A stretch of DNA of 64,000 nucleotides from Mycteria americana (Eukaryota; Chordata; Aves; Ciconiiformes; Ciconiidae). The notes under the pieces are model-generated. The model did not search any database. It worked only from the letters and a program-made list of their open reading frames with translations, and was not told the origin of the DNA. The stretch's first letter is position 1. Each line of letters begins with the position of its first letter. Position numbers and translations under genes: made by a program. Below, piece after piece: positions 33,730 through 46,050 of this stretch. The stretch covers positions 13,848,001 to 13,912,000 of the forward strand of contig NC_134373.1 of assembly GCF_035582795.1 (NCBI RefSeq), written 5' to 3'.

Positions 33730-35559
33730 CCCTACCTTCCTTGTGTCCCTGCGGCTGCACAGCCACTGGCACGTGGCTCTGGCACAGGAGGGGACCCTCC
33801 AGCTGGGCCCTGCTGCTCCTGTGCTCGAGGTCGGGTGCGTGCCAGGGACCACGGCTCACCCACGTGGGGACGAGGTGCTGGTTTTACTTGCGAGATGCAT
33901 GAAGCAAACAAAGCGCAGCAGGAAGCTGTGTGAATGATGTTGTCTCAGGTCTTGTCTGGCTCATTTGAGTTTATCACCAGCCGGTTGAATACAAACAGGA
34001 CTGCACCTGTCCTGACCCCACAGCTCCTCCCTGTGCTCTCAACGGGGCTCCTGTGGGGCTGCAGATGCTGGTTTTAGCCCCCAGACTGTGGAGAACCAGA
34101 ATGACATGTCATGCGTTGCTGTTCCCACCTCCACGTGGGAAATACACCTGCCCCTGGGTCCCCACCTCACACTGTCCTTGCTGTCCACCTGGGGACTCCG
34201 TCCTCCCTTTGTGGTGGCTTGGGGCAATGGGGAAAGGACCAGAAGCAGGTGGAGACATGCAAACCAGGAAACTATGCTGCATAAAACACTCTCAGGGCAG
34301 GGGGATGCACAAGGCTGGGCTGTGCAGGACTAGCTTAAGCTAATTTAACCAGGATTTCCCCCTGAGTCCTTGCCTTGCTTGAAGCAAGGCATCCAAGCAG
34401 CAAAACCTCTGTTGAGAAGGTGGGCCTCCATGGACCCTCTGCAAAGGTCCTTGTTCTCTCTCTACATCCATGGGACTGATTGAATGCAGGGCCTGATGAG
34501 ATGCAATAGGAGGCTAAATCTGAAAAAACAACCAAGCAACCAAGAAAAGCTAACAGGACCCGAGTGCAGACGCTTCCGTGTTGCGCTCGGTTTGTGAGCA
34601 GCAGGGCCCGCGTGGCTGCTGGGCTGGCCGTGCCATCCTTCACCTGCTGCCTCTTGCAGGAGCAGCATTTAATCGTCCTCCTCCAAACTGTGCTACCAGA
34701 TGCTTTTCCTCCTGCTGGCACTGCGAAATACCCACCAGGTCAGCAGCTTACACCTGCCTGGGAAGCGCCAGCCCCCACAATTTGTTTCCTAGGTAGGTTT
34801 TGTCACTGCAAGCTAAGCAGCCCCTGCCTGGTGCAGGTGGCCTTGCAGCCAGTGTCCCGGCTGCTTGCCTGGGACAGTCTGCAGGTGAGGTGGGCTGGAG
34901 CAGCTCGGGCACGGGTGGCTGTCCCACCTCGTGCCGAGGTCCCTGGTGCCCTGTCCCAGCGCTGGCTGCCCAGGGAGGTGCAGAATGGCGCAAGCGAGCG
35001 GGGCGAGGGGGCTTCCTAAGGCAGGACATGATGCTGTTTGACTTGCGCTGTTCGCGTTTGTTTCTGTGTTCCTGTGCCCTTCGCTGACGAGGAGCTCTTG
35101 GTCTCCTGCGCCAGCGCTGCTTCCCCTGGGGCGTTTTTTTCCCCTCTCCTTTTACCATCTTTACAGCTTGTTTTCCTTCCTGCATCTGCAAGGCTGCCTC
35201 CAACAAAGCCCTGACAGACAATCTTATCTTGAAGCACAACCAGTCCCGCTCCTTTCGCTACAATATCTCGTCCGCTCAAATGCTCGGCGGGACCAAGGCC
35301 CCCGTTGGGGAGCACGGCCGCTGCGCACGCACCCCTGCCCGCTGACACCGGCGGCTTTGTCCTCTGGCAGGGGCACGGGCAGAGCCGCATCCCGGCAGGG
35401 AGGGCAGGAGAGAGGGGCGGCTGCCGGAGCTTGGCTGTAAAAAGGCACTCGGAGAGGTTCGCACTGTGCTTGCCGTTTCTGGAGAGGAACGCTATTAATT
35501 AAATGGGTAGGAGAGATGACCGAGTCTATTTTTCCCCCCTTGGCTTATTCACTTGATTT

Positions 35560-37200
35560 GAAAGGCCTTTTATATTTTCTTTTTTTTTTTCCCCCCCTGA
35601 GTTTGTGGTTTTAGTATTTTGGTGATCAAAATAGTTCTGCTCTGGAGCATCTGTGGGTCGCGCACCTATTTCAGGAGAAGAGGTTTTAAAACCCCTCAGG
35701 GGAAGACAGATCGAGAACTTTCATTGCTTATGCTTTGCAGCAGATATTTCGATAACTACTGTACCTGAAACTATTAAAGAAAGTGCAGATACAAATAGCA
35801 CCAAAATTAATTAAAGAAAATGAACGATTCTTTTTGCCCAGTCACACCCTGCAAACCAGGAAATATTTCATCTTATGCAAAAAGCGGAGAGTGATGTACT
35901 ATCCCGACCGGGGCAGTCTGCAAGTCTCACGATATTTGCTTCATTTACGTTGCTGGGGCAGGATGGTGAATTTAGTGGAGCTGCGAGTGAAAGTCTTTGT
36001 TCTCCAAAGGCCTGTAAAAGTTTCAAGTCTCTTTAAAAGTCGGTAGGAAATTCAGAGTTAACTGGGTGCAGCATTTCAGATGGATCCAACTACGATCAGT
36101 GGCGATCTTTCTATTTACTTTTAAAGGCACCCATAAAGGGCCTCACCAAGACTGTGTTGATAGGCAAATGCTCGAGATGACTTGTTTTGTAGTGAAGGTT
36201 AGGGCCTTGTTCAGTAACCAGCCATCTGTTTTATCAGATTGTTTACCTTTTGTTTCCAAAGTCCAGCTGATGTGCATCATTTTACCAATGAAAGGGGCTG
36301 AGGAACTGCTATAGGAGACCACTTCTGTCAAACGCTGTACTTAAAGCACAGAGCAGGACCACAAATATTCCTTTTCAGTAAATATCTTCTGATGCGCTAG
36401 GTTTGGATTTATTTTTACTTTGCTGCTGCCTCCAGCCCTTTCTAACCGGCATTTCCTGGAGCCTCCCGCCGATTTCCAACAACGAGTCACGAGCCCAGGC
36501 GCTATGGGCACAGAAGCCTGTGACAATATAATGGCACAGTCCAAATGTACCTGTGCCCTAGATTGTACTTTCAGATTGCACAATCTAAACGTAGCTCCAG
36601 GCATTAAGGAAAAATTGAGTGTTATGTCCCACACCGTATGATCAACTAAAAAAATGGCAGCGGTTTTACAAGTAGCAGTTTCTGGGGTTTGGCTGACTCC
36701 TGGTATATACATTTTTAGGATTTATTTGCCTTTATTTTAGCATAAAGCTCAGAAACTTATGCTGATAAAAGCTGAAACACTGATTAATCACGTGAGTCTA
36801 CGAGCTGTCAAAAATATCAGCTAGCATGAAGTTTGCAGTAAATCATTGGAGCTCACAACTCTGATACTGACAGTTGAACAACTCCCATTCGCTGATGTCA
36901 AAACTACAAAAAAGAGCTCCGAGTACATTTTTAACCTAAAAAAAAAAAAGTCTGAATGTAGAATAACAGAATATGTGCTTATTATGTTTCTCTGATTTCT
37001 CAACCAAATTCGCTCAATATGCAACTTAAACAACTGTTTTCCTTTGGCTGTCAGCTGCTGATCGCCATCCCCTCGTGAAACCCTGACCTCTAGAAATTGC
37101 TGCAATGAGCTGTTTTGCCTGCCTGTTAGTTGTGTTTCATCCCTGCAAAAGATGCAGGTTTTGCTCCATTTTTTTTTTTACGCACATCTCTCGTTTCTGG
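35560..37200. other. Intergenic, AT-rich, possibly conserved noncoding
   Basis: Low-GC sequence with few CpG and no long open frame. It has a balanced, non-repetitive texture like that often seen in conserved noncoding DNA near developmental genes. I cannot measure conservation here. Confidence 0.3.
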
Positions 37201-40200
37201 TCTCCATGCTGTTAGCTAATGGCAGAAAGCATAGGAAACGCTGCCCTGGTGGGGCAAATCCCTCGAAACAGCAAATCCCTGCCACCACCTTCCCCTAAAT
37301 TAATGAAGTTGAGTGAAGAGCGGTGCCTCTGCCTCTTTACAGAGGATGGATGAGATCCTGCTAGTTGGCTTTTAAATGCAGAGCCACTATAAGCCACCAA
37401 AACCAGTGTGGTTTCCCCACCGTGGCTTCCTCAGCATTTAAGGCTGAGGTCCTGATGTGCTGAGGGCATAGCTTGCAAGAAGGGAGGAGGAAGAGAGGGA
37501 GCGACGTGGACCTGAGCATGGCCTTTCCCCTCGCCAGCCACCCACCAGCAGTCCTGAGGGTTTCTGCAGCTGCAGAGCAGGTGGGGAGGCCCACGCTGAC
37601 CCCACGGAAGCCCACATCAGCCACCCGTGCTTTGTGCTGGGGAAGGGTCCGGGCCAACTTCATGTATGTTTTTGGCTAGACTGGTTCTGCAAAGCAAAAA
37701 TGAGTGTCCTTACTCTGAAAACGAGCACTCGGGTGACGGATTTGACACAGCTCCATCGTTGCATCATATAGACGTGCTTTAGAAATGCCCTTCAGCCGAG
37801 CTGTGTGAATCATCGCAAGATGATGCCTACAGGAGAGAGAAGTGCACTTGGTGACGTCATCTTCTGGCAACTACTTCTCTAAGATGGACAAAGAAGTCCA
37901 GGTGCTCTCTAAGGTATTTTTGGCTGTGTAGTTTACACAGAGAAGGCAGCTTTGCTTGTCTTTCAAAGGCTACAGGTAGGAAGTGACGATATGCCTTATG
38001 CAAAAGAGGATTTTTCCCCATGAATGTGCTTATGAAAGCAATAGAGAAGGAATCCAGTATTCCTGCTGGGAGTAATGCCCTTACTGGGAGCCATGCTGCC
38101 CTGACGTGAGAGGGGGACCACGGTGAGGCAAACCCCAGTGTGCGCGCAGGACCTGCACCACTGCCCTAAGAAAGGACCCACGGAAGAAGGTGCCAGAGAC
38201 CCTTGCCCACCCCAGGCCGTTCCCACGTGGAGGGGACGTGCCTCCCACACGCCCGCGGGCTGAAAGAGGCCGTCTGGCTCTGCACCTACCCAACACGCAG
38301 ACTGCACATTTTGGTCTTTCCCATTTACGTGGGGATTAGTCACGTCAGGGCTCGGATGTTGTAACTTTGATGGCATAATCCTGCCGTGTCTTTGGTAACT
38401 CAGAGTCTTCCCAGACAAGACAGGAAAGAGTTTAATGTCTGATGTGAAAAGCAGAAACATCTATAAAGACGAGTATTAAAGTCCTTCAGGATGAATTCAT
38501 GTGTCATAAAGAAGCAAGAATAGAAGTGGTGCAGAGGTGATTTTCTTTTTTGATCTGTCATTGCAGACCACTTCTGACTACGAATTTCTTGATAAATATT
38601 TAATATTCATCACGCAATTCCATTTTGACATGAAATCCCCAGGGACACGTAGCCCTAATACAGCAAAAACCCCACATGTCTAAAAGAAAGATAAACTACT
38701 CCTGGTCCTGTTCAATGTACTTATTTTAATCCTTCCAGACTTCCGTAATCTCTTTGCACTAGTTGAGATGCTGCAGAGACCCCGGGTTTGCTTTGGCTGG
38801 TGATCCAGCAGAGGCGGGATGTCATGCTGGCAGCGACCTACTGAAGTCCCAGGGGACGTGCCGCTGGAGGGAGCCTGCGGGGACCGTGGCCCTTGTGATT
38901 TGTGACAAACATCCCATGAAATGAGCTGCCAGCACTGGGGACATCCCAACCCCTGCCCATAGTCGTCTTAAGACGAAAAGCAAGTAAGTGGTGAGGAGCG
39001 GGTGCCTGGCTGTAAGCAGACTGCAAGGGTTCACGCAGACCCGTGGCTCAGACTCATCCCTGTCAATCAAGGCGTAATTCTTGTCCTGGGGCGGCTCGGC
39101 TTGGCCTCTTTTGATTCAGTCACCAAAATCACAGCTGAACCAGCACATCACCTTTCTCACCCTGCACAGCCTACCCAAAATACAGTGTGCTTACCGTGGT
39201 GTGTTTTGTTTGCATCACATCCCGCTTTCAGTAAGTGTCTGTTAAAGCATATCAAACACGGTTTTGGGGGGGTTTCCCTTCAGCCTTCACAGCATCCTTC
39301 ATTTCTCATCGTCTGCAGTCACTCTGCTGCTGTTGCGCTATGGGGAAGAAAGTGTTGTGCCTAAATATTTGCAAAACTCTCTGTGCCGTAACAAACCCTC
39401 TTGAGCTTTGACAGAGGCTGGGCTGCTGAGCCGAGAGGGGGAAAACCTGAGAGGCAAAGGTCTGTGCGAGCGCCAAGCCAGCCTAGGGACTGTTGAAGGT
39501 GCTGCTGGGCAGGGGGGGAGGAGGGCGAGAGTCCTGCCGGGCTGAGAGATGCTTTTGAATGCTGCAGTTTCATCTGATATGATTTCATAAAGCTAACATT
39601 TAAGGGTCAGATGATGCGATACGCTACCTTCAGACGTTGCATACACAAGCCCAGCCCACTGTTGAGACAAAAGTGGCTTTAAGCCCTGTCTATCCATCTA
39701 TCTGATCCATCTGTTTGCCTTTTGCCAGCTGGCATGAAAGGTTCTTTTATCTGAAACTATTTCCAGCTATTTCTTCTTTCAGAAACTCTGAAGTGTTTAC
39801 ATGACTTGAAAGACTATTTCCAGCATTTTTGGCTGGGGAGCATTCTAGCTTCAGGTTTTACGACAGGTATTTGAGCACGTTCCCTTGCTTTTGGAAGGGC
39901 TATTACAGCACGTCATCTTTCATAGGAAGGGTATGTTTCCTGCTCAAAATATTCATCATTTTCTCATGTCACTTTCGATACCTCTTTAGAAATTGCAGGT
40001 TGGCAGCGTCTTACTTACGGCAAGCCAAGCCCAAAGCACAAGCAGGGAAGGTTCATGTGCTCAATAGGTCTCGGACCGGAATGGGGAAAGGTGCCGGGAA
40101 GTGAGCAGCGTCTCGGTGCAGCTGCGGGGCGGTTGCTCTGCCGGCAGCGGCCGCATCTCGCTGGGGCCTGGGATCTGCAGATGCTCCACTTGAAACTGCA

Positions 40201-41050
40201 CAGAGGCTTCCAGGTGCGAAGCCTAGAGCTGCTGCTGGGCTCAGTAACGCCCGGGGAATGGGATGAATCTCCCGCTGTGAGAGAGAGGATCCTTATGCTG
40301 TTCTTGTGTGCCTGCCACTAGGAGACTGGTTGTTTTTAGTCCAGATCAATTATTCTGAAAAGATGTTTTTGTTTCTGTTCAGCCCAGACATTCCAAAGAA
40401 CACTGCAGCTCTGCAAAAAAAAGGCAGGGGGTTGGCAGTGATGATTACTACATTTCTTTATGGCACTACCCAACTACTGTGCCTTCAGTTTTTCAGGAGT
40501 AGCTTTCATATGTCTCAGTGGAAGGAACTGCGATACGGATTGTATGTTACTTGTTTCAGGGAGCTTTGACTAATGTGTGCTTCCCTTCATGCCTAACAGC
40601 CCGATGTTCCCAGTTCCCTGAATAGCAGCCACATAAGGGAGCAAATCCTGAAAATTGTTCTGTGCCTCACGGTTAGGCTGTACAGACGGACAGCGGCATA
40701 AAGCGGAGAACTTCAGCTACCTCCTGGAGAAGCGTCTGATGCGAAGTCGAGGCTGTTGCCGGCTCTGTAGTAATCAGCTAGCTTAAAAAGAAGATCTGGT
40801 TTGTTTTTGTTTTTTTTTTTTTCCTTCTTTTTTTAAGATGTAGCAATTTGTGGCCAAATCACAGGGTCTCGAGGGAGCATGCTGGCTGAAAAAACGATTT
40901 CAGAATTTGGCCTAACATAACTTTAAGATAAAAGCTTTTACGTAATCGCTAATTCACAGTCGCAGTTACTTTGGCTTCTCTCATTATCATTCTTAAGTTA
41001 TTTTTTTCATGCTGGGAGTTGGATTTTCCTGGCACTGCATCTGTTTTCAG
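37201..41050. other. Intergenic, mixed composition
   Basis: No gene is supported. The only sharp motif is the CRE at 37852. Open frames up to 154 codons (minus strand, 37996-38460) show no recognisable product. Confidence 0.4.
37852..37859. promoter_or_regulatory. Consensus CRE, TGACGTCA
   Basis: A full palindromic CREB/ATF site. It lies in intergenic DNA 11.5 kb downstream of NOP58 and about 15 kb upstream of BMPR2. It is present by sequence; its function is unknown. Confidence 0.35.
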
Positions 41051-44000
41051 CAATGTATACACCACAACTGCTGACAACTAGGAGTCGGATCCCGTGTTCC
41101 TCGACCCTGGCTGTAGCTTGTTTTTTCTGGCACCGCTTTAAAGCCTCCCATCTGCACTTGTCTCCTGATGACCAGCGGCGGTCCTTCAGCTGCGTGAGAA
41201 ACGCCCGATGTTATCCTGTTGTTCTCGCACTCCTCCGGATCCATTTCTCGGGCTGGGCTGTGAGCACGGTCCTGCGCCGGCTGCGCGGCCCTCGCCTGTT
41301 CCTAGATAGAGCCTTATCGGGGCCGGCCGTGGCGGCACTCCAGTCCCCTTCCAGCCCTCCCCTGTGGTTACTGGAAAGCCCGTTAGCTTTGTGCATTTTA
41401 GCGTGGCAGAAACGGTGCTCTGCTGCTTCTCTGGCTTTTCAATCCTCTTTGCTTTTCCGTCAAATACTCCCCTCTCCCCCGCCCTCTGTTCCGGCTAGGA
41501 TCCGTAGCAGGTCACCTCCGTACCCTTCAGCTGCTGAGAGCCGGAGGGAGAGCTTTGTGTCTGTCTCTGCCTGCCTCTCACCTCCGCTGACCGGGCTATT
41601 CTTTCCCAAGCCTGGTGCTGGGACGTGCGTATCTCCAAGGTCGCCCCATATCCAGCTTACTCACGAGATGCTGCTGTTCCTTTTAGCGGCGTTGTGAATG
41701 AGTACAGCTGTCTGATGCTCGGATTCCTCCCGACTTGGCTTACCAAGAGCATGACTTTTTAAGGGATGCGTGCTGTTGGGTAACAAGCAGGTGTCCTTGC
41801 TCAGCTGGGAGGCTGGCTATTTCTCTGAGCTTACTCTATAGTTTAATGTGCGCGCGGTGTGCTTGGCAGATTAACAGTATGTTCATTCCTCTCCCACTGC
41901 TTGTCTGGGTTGGTTTGTTTTTGTTATTCCCGTTATATTCAGTTTCGTTTGTTATTTTGGTTTTGTTTTGCAGGCCTCTTCCTTTCCTTACTTTTGTTCA
42001 GCTTAAAGGAATCCTTTTTTGAGCTTTCTTGGTATTTGGGGAGAAAACTACTATTACTGTTGAGTGTTTTGTGCCTCTTTATCGTGCCTCCCCAGACAGG
42101 GCGTGCAGGAGCTTGCGCGTGCACGTTCCTTCCCTGTCCTCATTCAGGTGTCAACTTCCTTTCATCTTCCTACATCTCCCAGCACGTGTTGAAGCTTTTC
42201 CTGGTGCTCGGGTTTCCATTACCTCCCTACCACAGCTGACATGATGTAGCAGTCTTCGGCCATCCCACTTTCTGCTGTCCCCCACCAGCACAGCAAATTA
42301 CCCCAGGCTGGGAAATTACTGGGAGTTACTCCCTGCTGGAGCCCTGCTCCCACCGGCAGCCGCGCTGGCGGCTGGGCACGTACTCCTCCCTCGGTCAGGA
42401 GAGCAGGAGCGTCCCAGCCTGGCTACGTTTTGTGGAAAGCCATTTTTCAGCTGATTTCCTTTCCTGCCTGCCGGTGCCCCGCTGGTTTCCATGGTATTCG
42501 TGGTTGTGTAGGGGTGGCAATTTCAGCATCCTGGCAGCCTTCCAGGCTGCCTCTCTATAAAACCCTGTACAGTTTCAAGCGGATATATATTTTTCTTATT
42601 TTTCCTTCATCCCACAGAGCTGCTGTGTGCTTTTAAGCAGTTAATCTATTCCATCCTTCACTTATCTCACAGGCACAGTGTGAGGTTGTGCCCGTTCTTG
42701 CTGGCAAGTTGCTTTGAGATCCTCTGATGAACGGTTTGCCGTAAATGCAAAGAATTACCGTAGCCATGCAATCGCTCTGATTTCCAGGGGACGGTACAGA
42801 GCATCCTACTGAAACAATAACAGAAAGTCCCAAAGACAAGCTGATTCTTGGAGCTGAACTCGCATGGGATGGCATCCCCGTTCACTTCCATCCTATCGTG
42901 TAAGGGCTCCTTCCATGTTTTCATCCACCCTCTGAGAGCTGCTGTGCCCTGGCAGGAGGTCGGTGGCCGCTGCAGCTCCGTTGGTGGATGTGTGCTCCCA
43001 GCCCAGCTACGCATCTGTAATGGCAGTGCAGAAAAACATCAGAAAAACCTTTCTTGCTACGGACGAGGCCCAATTCCTGTCAATCCTCTGTTTTGTTTTG
43101 TTTAAAAAACAAAACCAAAACAAACCAGGGCTTTGCTTTAAGCAACAGTTGGAGTGAGCAGAGCACACATCTGGTCTGAGCTTCACGCAGGCTTTCATAA
43201 TAGTCTCTAGCCATAATAGTCTCATTTTCTGGAAGCGAGTCATTGCCGCTCTTTGGGCTGAATGAACTCTGATCAGGCTTGGACCTCTACATGTCACGGT
43301 GAAAAAACACCTCGTGTCTGAGCTGCGGGAGGCTGGAGGAGTTGAAGAGAGGGGGTGCTATGTTTGGATACGCACAGAGCGGCCTCTGTTTCATTTAATT
43401 TGGGAAGCGTGATTAAATGGTGACCTTCTCAGCTAAAGACGGCATGTCTGTGATCTGTGGCTTCGGCTGTTTTGGGCTCCGTTTCATCCGAGGGTAGGAT
43501 ACGTTTGGCAACGCAGGCTAATAGCAGACTGAAGGCCCCCGTTGTGGAGATGGGTTTAATGGCCCCGAGCTGAAGGAAGATGCTCTTTGGTGTGCTAAAG
43601 GGAAAGGGGCTGCAAACTGCAACATGTATTAACTATTTGTATCTGTAGAAACCACAGGAGGAGATAATACAGTAGTTACAGCTGCCCCTGCAATTATTTG
43701 TGCACGTTTGGCTCTCAACCTTTCTGCCCAGCTGGCTGGAGGTCACTGCAAGCGCCGATAAGTATTTGCCAAACGCCAAGAAGAAGACAGGACAAGGTCA
43801 GAAGCTCTTCTGGTAGCAAGGCTAGCAGTTTAGCAAACACTGCTATCTCCCGAATTGGGGTGAGAGATTTCATCAACAAAACACGCAGGGGAGGTCTGAA
43901 CGCTAGCGGAGGGCAGGAGAAAATCTGCTTTACGGCTTTTGGCTAAGCTGAGCAAAACATGGGCCTTGCCGCTTCCTTCTGAGCAGACGATTATCTGCTG

Positions 44001-46050
44001 GCCTGCCCCAGGGACCTGCTCCTCCGGGCGGGCGCAGAGAAACTTTTGAGCCTTTTCCAGTTGCATCTGAGCGCAGCACTGTCGGCGCAGCCGGCCGCGG
44101 GAGCCTTCTGTCCCCCACAGAATGTCGCTGTCACCCCCCTGTCCCGTCCCTGTGTCTGTAGCTGTTGGGGCTGGGCCAAAGCAGCAGGGCGGCTGTGGGA
44201 TGGAGAGAAGCGAAGCCCAGCTCTGGCTCTGCAACAGTTGCAGGTGCCTGCACTTGGTTATCCAAATTCGGGGACATTTGAAGTGGGGCTTCGTGATCGG
44301 CAGCCCTTTGCTCAGCTCTGCCCGTGTCCCGCCCGGCAGCTCCGGCCTAGCACGGCTCCGTTCAGGGGTGCGGCCAAATGGCTGGCAGGGCTTGCAGGTG
44401 CTCGTGTCTTCTGCGTGCCGGGGTGGCCGAGGGGAGCACGTCCCCTGCGTGCCCCCACCTCGTCCGGGGACCACGCGCATGGATGCGGCCCTGGGTGGGA
44501 AGCTGAGGGAGAGCCGAGGGCGAGTCTGGAAATGGCCTCTGGAGGCCTGGTTCTCATTTGTGAGTCAAAGTTTTTTAGACCTTTGCAACTTTGAATGCTA
44601 GAAGACAGCGTGGGGTGAAGGGAGCGACTGTGCCCTCAGCGCTGGCTGCATGCCCGAGCAACTCTGGGCTGGAGTCGGTGGTCTGGCCTCTATCCCTTCA
44701 ACAAGGGGATTCCTGATGGAAGTTTTGGGGAAGCAGTTAGTTGGGTTTATTTTTTCAAATTGATCCATGAAAGGCAAGCAGGCCGTACAGAGATACTGAC
44801 TCATTTCTGGATCTGAAGGAACATTCCTCACAGATAAAAATAAGTTTCAAAATTGTCAGGCAACAGATGTCATGTTACAGGCAGAAGCATAAGGGATAGA
44901 AATCTCCTCTTTGGTGTAGTAAAAGGTAATAACTTGACTTTTATCTTTCTCCAGGTGACGTTCCTGGAGCTGGCTGCACGCAGGAGAGGGACGCTGAGCA
45001 GGCACACCCAGAGCAGCAGCCTCCCCTGGAAGCCACGGCTCTGAGAGAGGTCAGCCCCCTGCCATCGTGCTTGCGGTGGCAAGAAGCCCTGAGTTTCAAA
45101 ATGCTTCAGTTCTAACTCTCTGTTTCCACTAGTTTTTGCCTTTGCAAGAGAAGACAAAACCTGAAGAAGCTCCGCTGTTGGGTTCATATTTGATGTATCC
45201 TTTCTCATTGCAAAGGGGAACTGCTGTAAGAAGCCTGAGCAAAAGCTGTGCCCTCGACACTGCTGCTGACTCCTTGAAAAGGAAATAGGAAGAGACCAAG
45301 GAGCCAGGTAACAGCAGAGGCCGAGGGCTGCACTGCAGCTGCTGAAAGACACGGGGAGAAGGGGACGTGTACCCCACCCCATTACACCAAATGACTGCCC
45401 AAACCAGCAGCCTCAGGAGAGAACCACAGCTGCAAAGGAGCTGCCCAAGAAAGGATGAAAAAAGGTAGGGGACAAATGCAACGCTGGCTGTGCCGCCGTC
45501 TCCACCAGCCATCCGGGCTTGGCAGACACTAAGGAATATATTGGAGCCATTCAAGGGGTATGATGTGTCCTCCGGGGAGCAGAGTAACACCAAGGCTTCG
45601 CACCTCCAATGCCTGGTATCATCCAGGGGCAAATGGTGCCACCACTGCCACCGCTCAGGACGTTTGGGGAGTGGTTACGTGCACGGCTAGTTTGCCATTA
45701 AAATATGTCATTTAAAATAACAAGTAACAACTGTGTTTTGTAGATACCGCTTCTCTCATTTAGATGAACGTCTGACGCTTGTCAAGCTGGCATGGAGTTC
45801 AAGGCTGGCCAGCAATGAGCACGCACACAGGCTGCTTTCTCCAGACATCTGCCGTGGCAAATTGAGTGCAGGTCCACCAAGGCTTTATCAGAGGGTTTCA
45901 TTTTGTTCTCAAGGGCATTTTTATTAGCTTTCTGCTAGAAGTATTGTGCTGATTAGAGAAGCATTTTAGGTCTAATCATCTGCGAGAAATTAAAGAACGA
46001 AAAGGTGGCTTTTGCAAACCGACCTGGCTTGCACTGCCAAATAGCTTGTG
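41050..46050. other. Intergenic, with two CpG-rich patches
   Basis: CpG-rich patches occupy about 41190-41690 and 43990-44540. The first contains a 214-codon open frame on the + strand and the second overlapping frames on both strands (up to 216 codons). The frames are rich in Arg, Ser, Pro and Leu, as expected from GC-rich noncoding DNA. An inverted repeat of TTTTGTTTTG and CAAAACCAAAAC type lies at 43090-43125. Confidence 0.4.
43090..43125. repeat. A/T-rich inverted repeat (hairpin)
   Basis: A TTTTG-repeat arm runs directly into a CAAAA-repeat arm through a short A-run, giving an almost perfect palindrome that could extrude as a hairpin. No stretch of Gs or Us follows that would suggest a terminator. 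Confidence 0.55.

Larger units (their letters stand above)
32191..35560. other. Intergenic, GC-rich with CpG cluster at its end
   Basis: The block includes the octamer tandem repeat at 32698-32743 and the Kozak-plus-donor site at 33706-33729, and ends in a CpG-rich patch at about 34980-35460. No protein family is recognised in any frame. Confidence 0.4.

Noticed and set aside
41053-41697. A 214-codon open frame on the + strand
   Set aside because: It is in a CpG-rich patch, with no recognised motif, promoter or splice partner, and biased composition. It was kept only as part of an orphan CpG-patch observation.
43830-44480. A 216-codon open frame on the - strand
   Set aside because: It overlaps long frames on the other strand in the same GC-rich patch, and no family is recognisable.
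44940-45044. Acceptor-like TCTTTCTCCAG followed by an open frame
   Set aside because: No matching donor or upstream exon could be tied to it, and the translated segment resembles no known protein.
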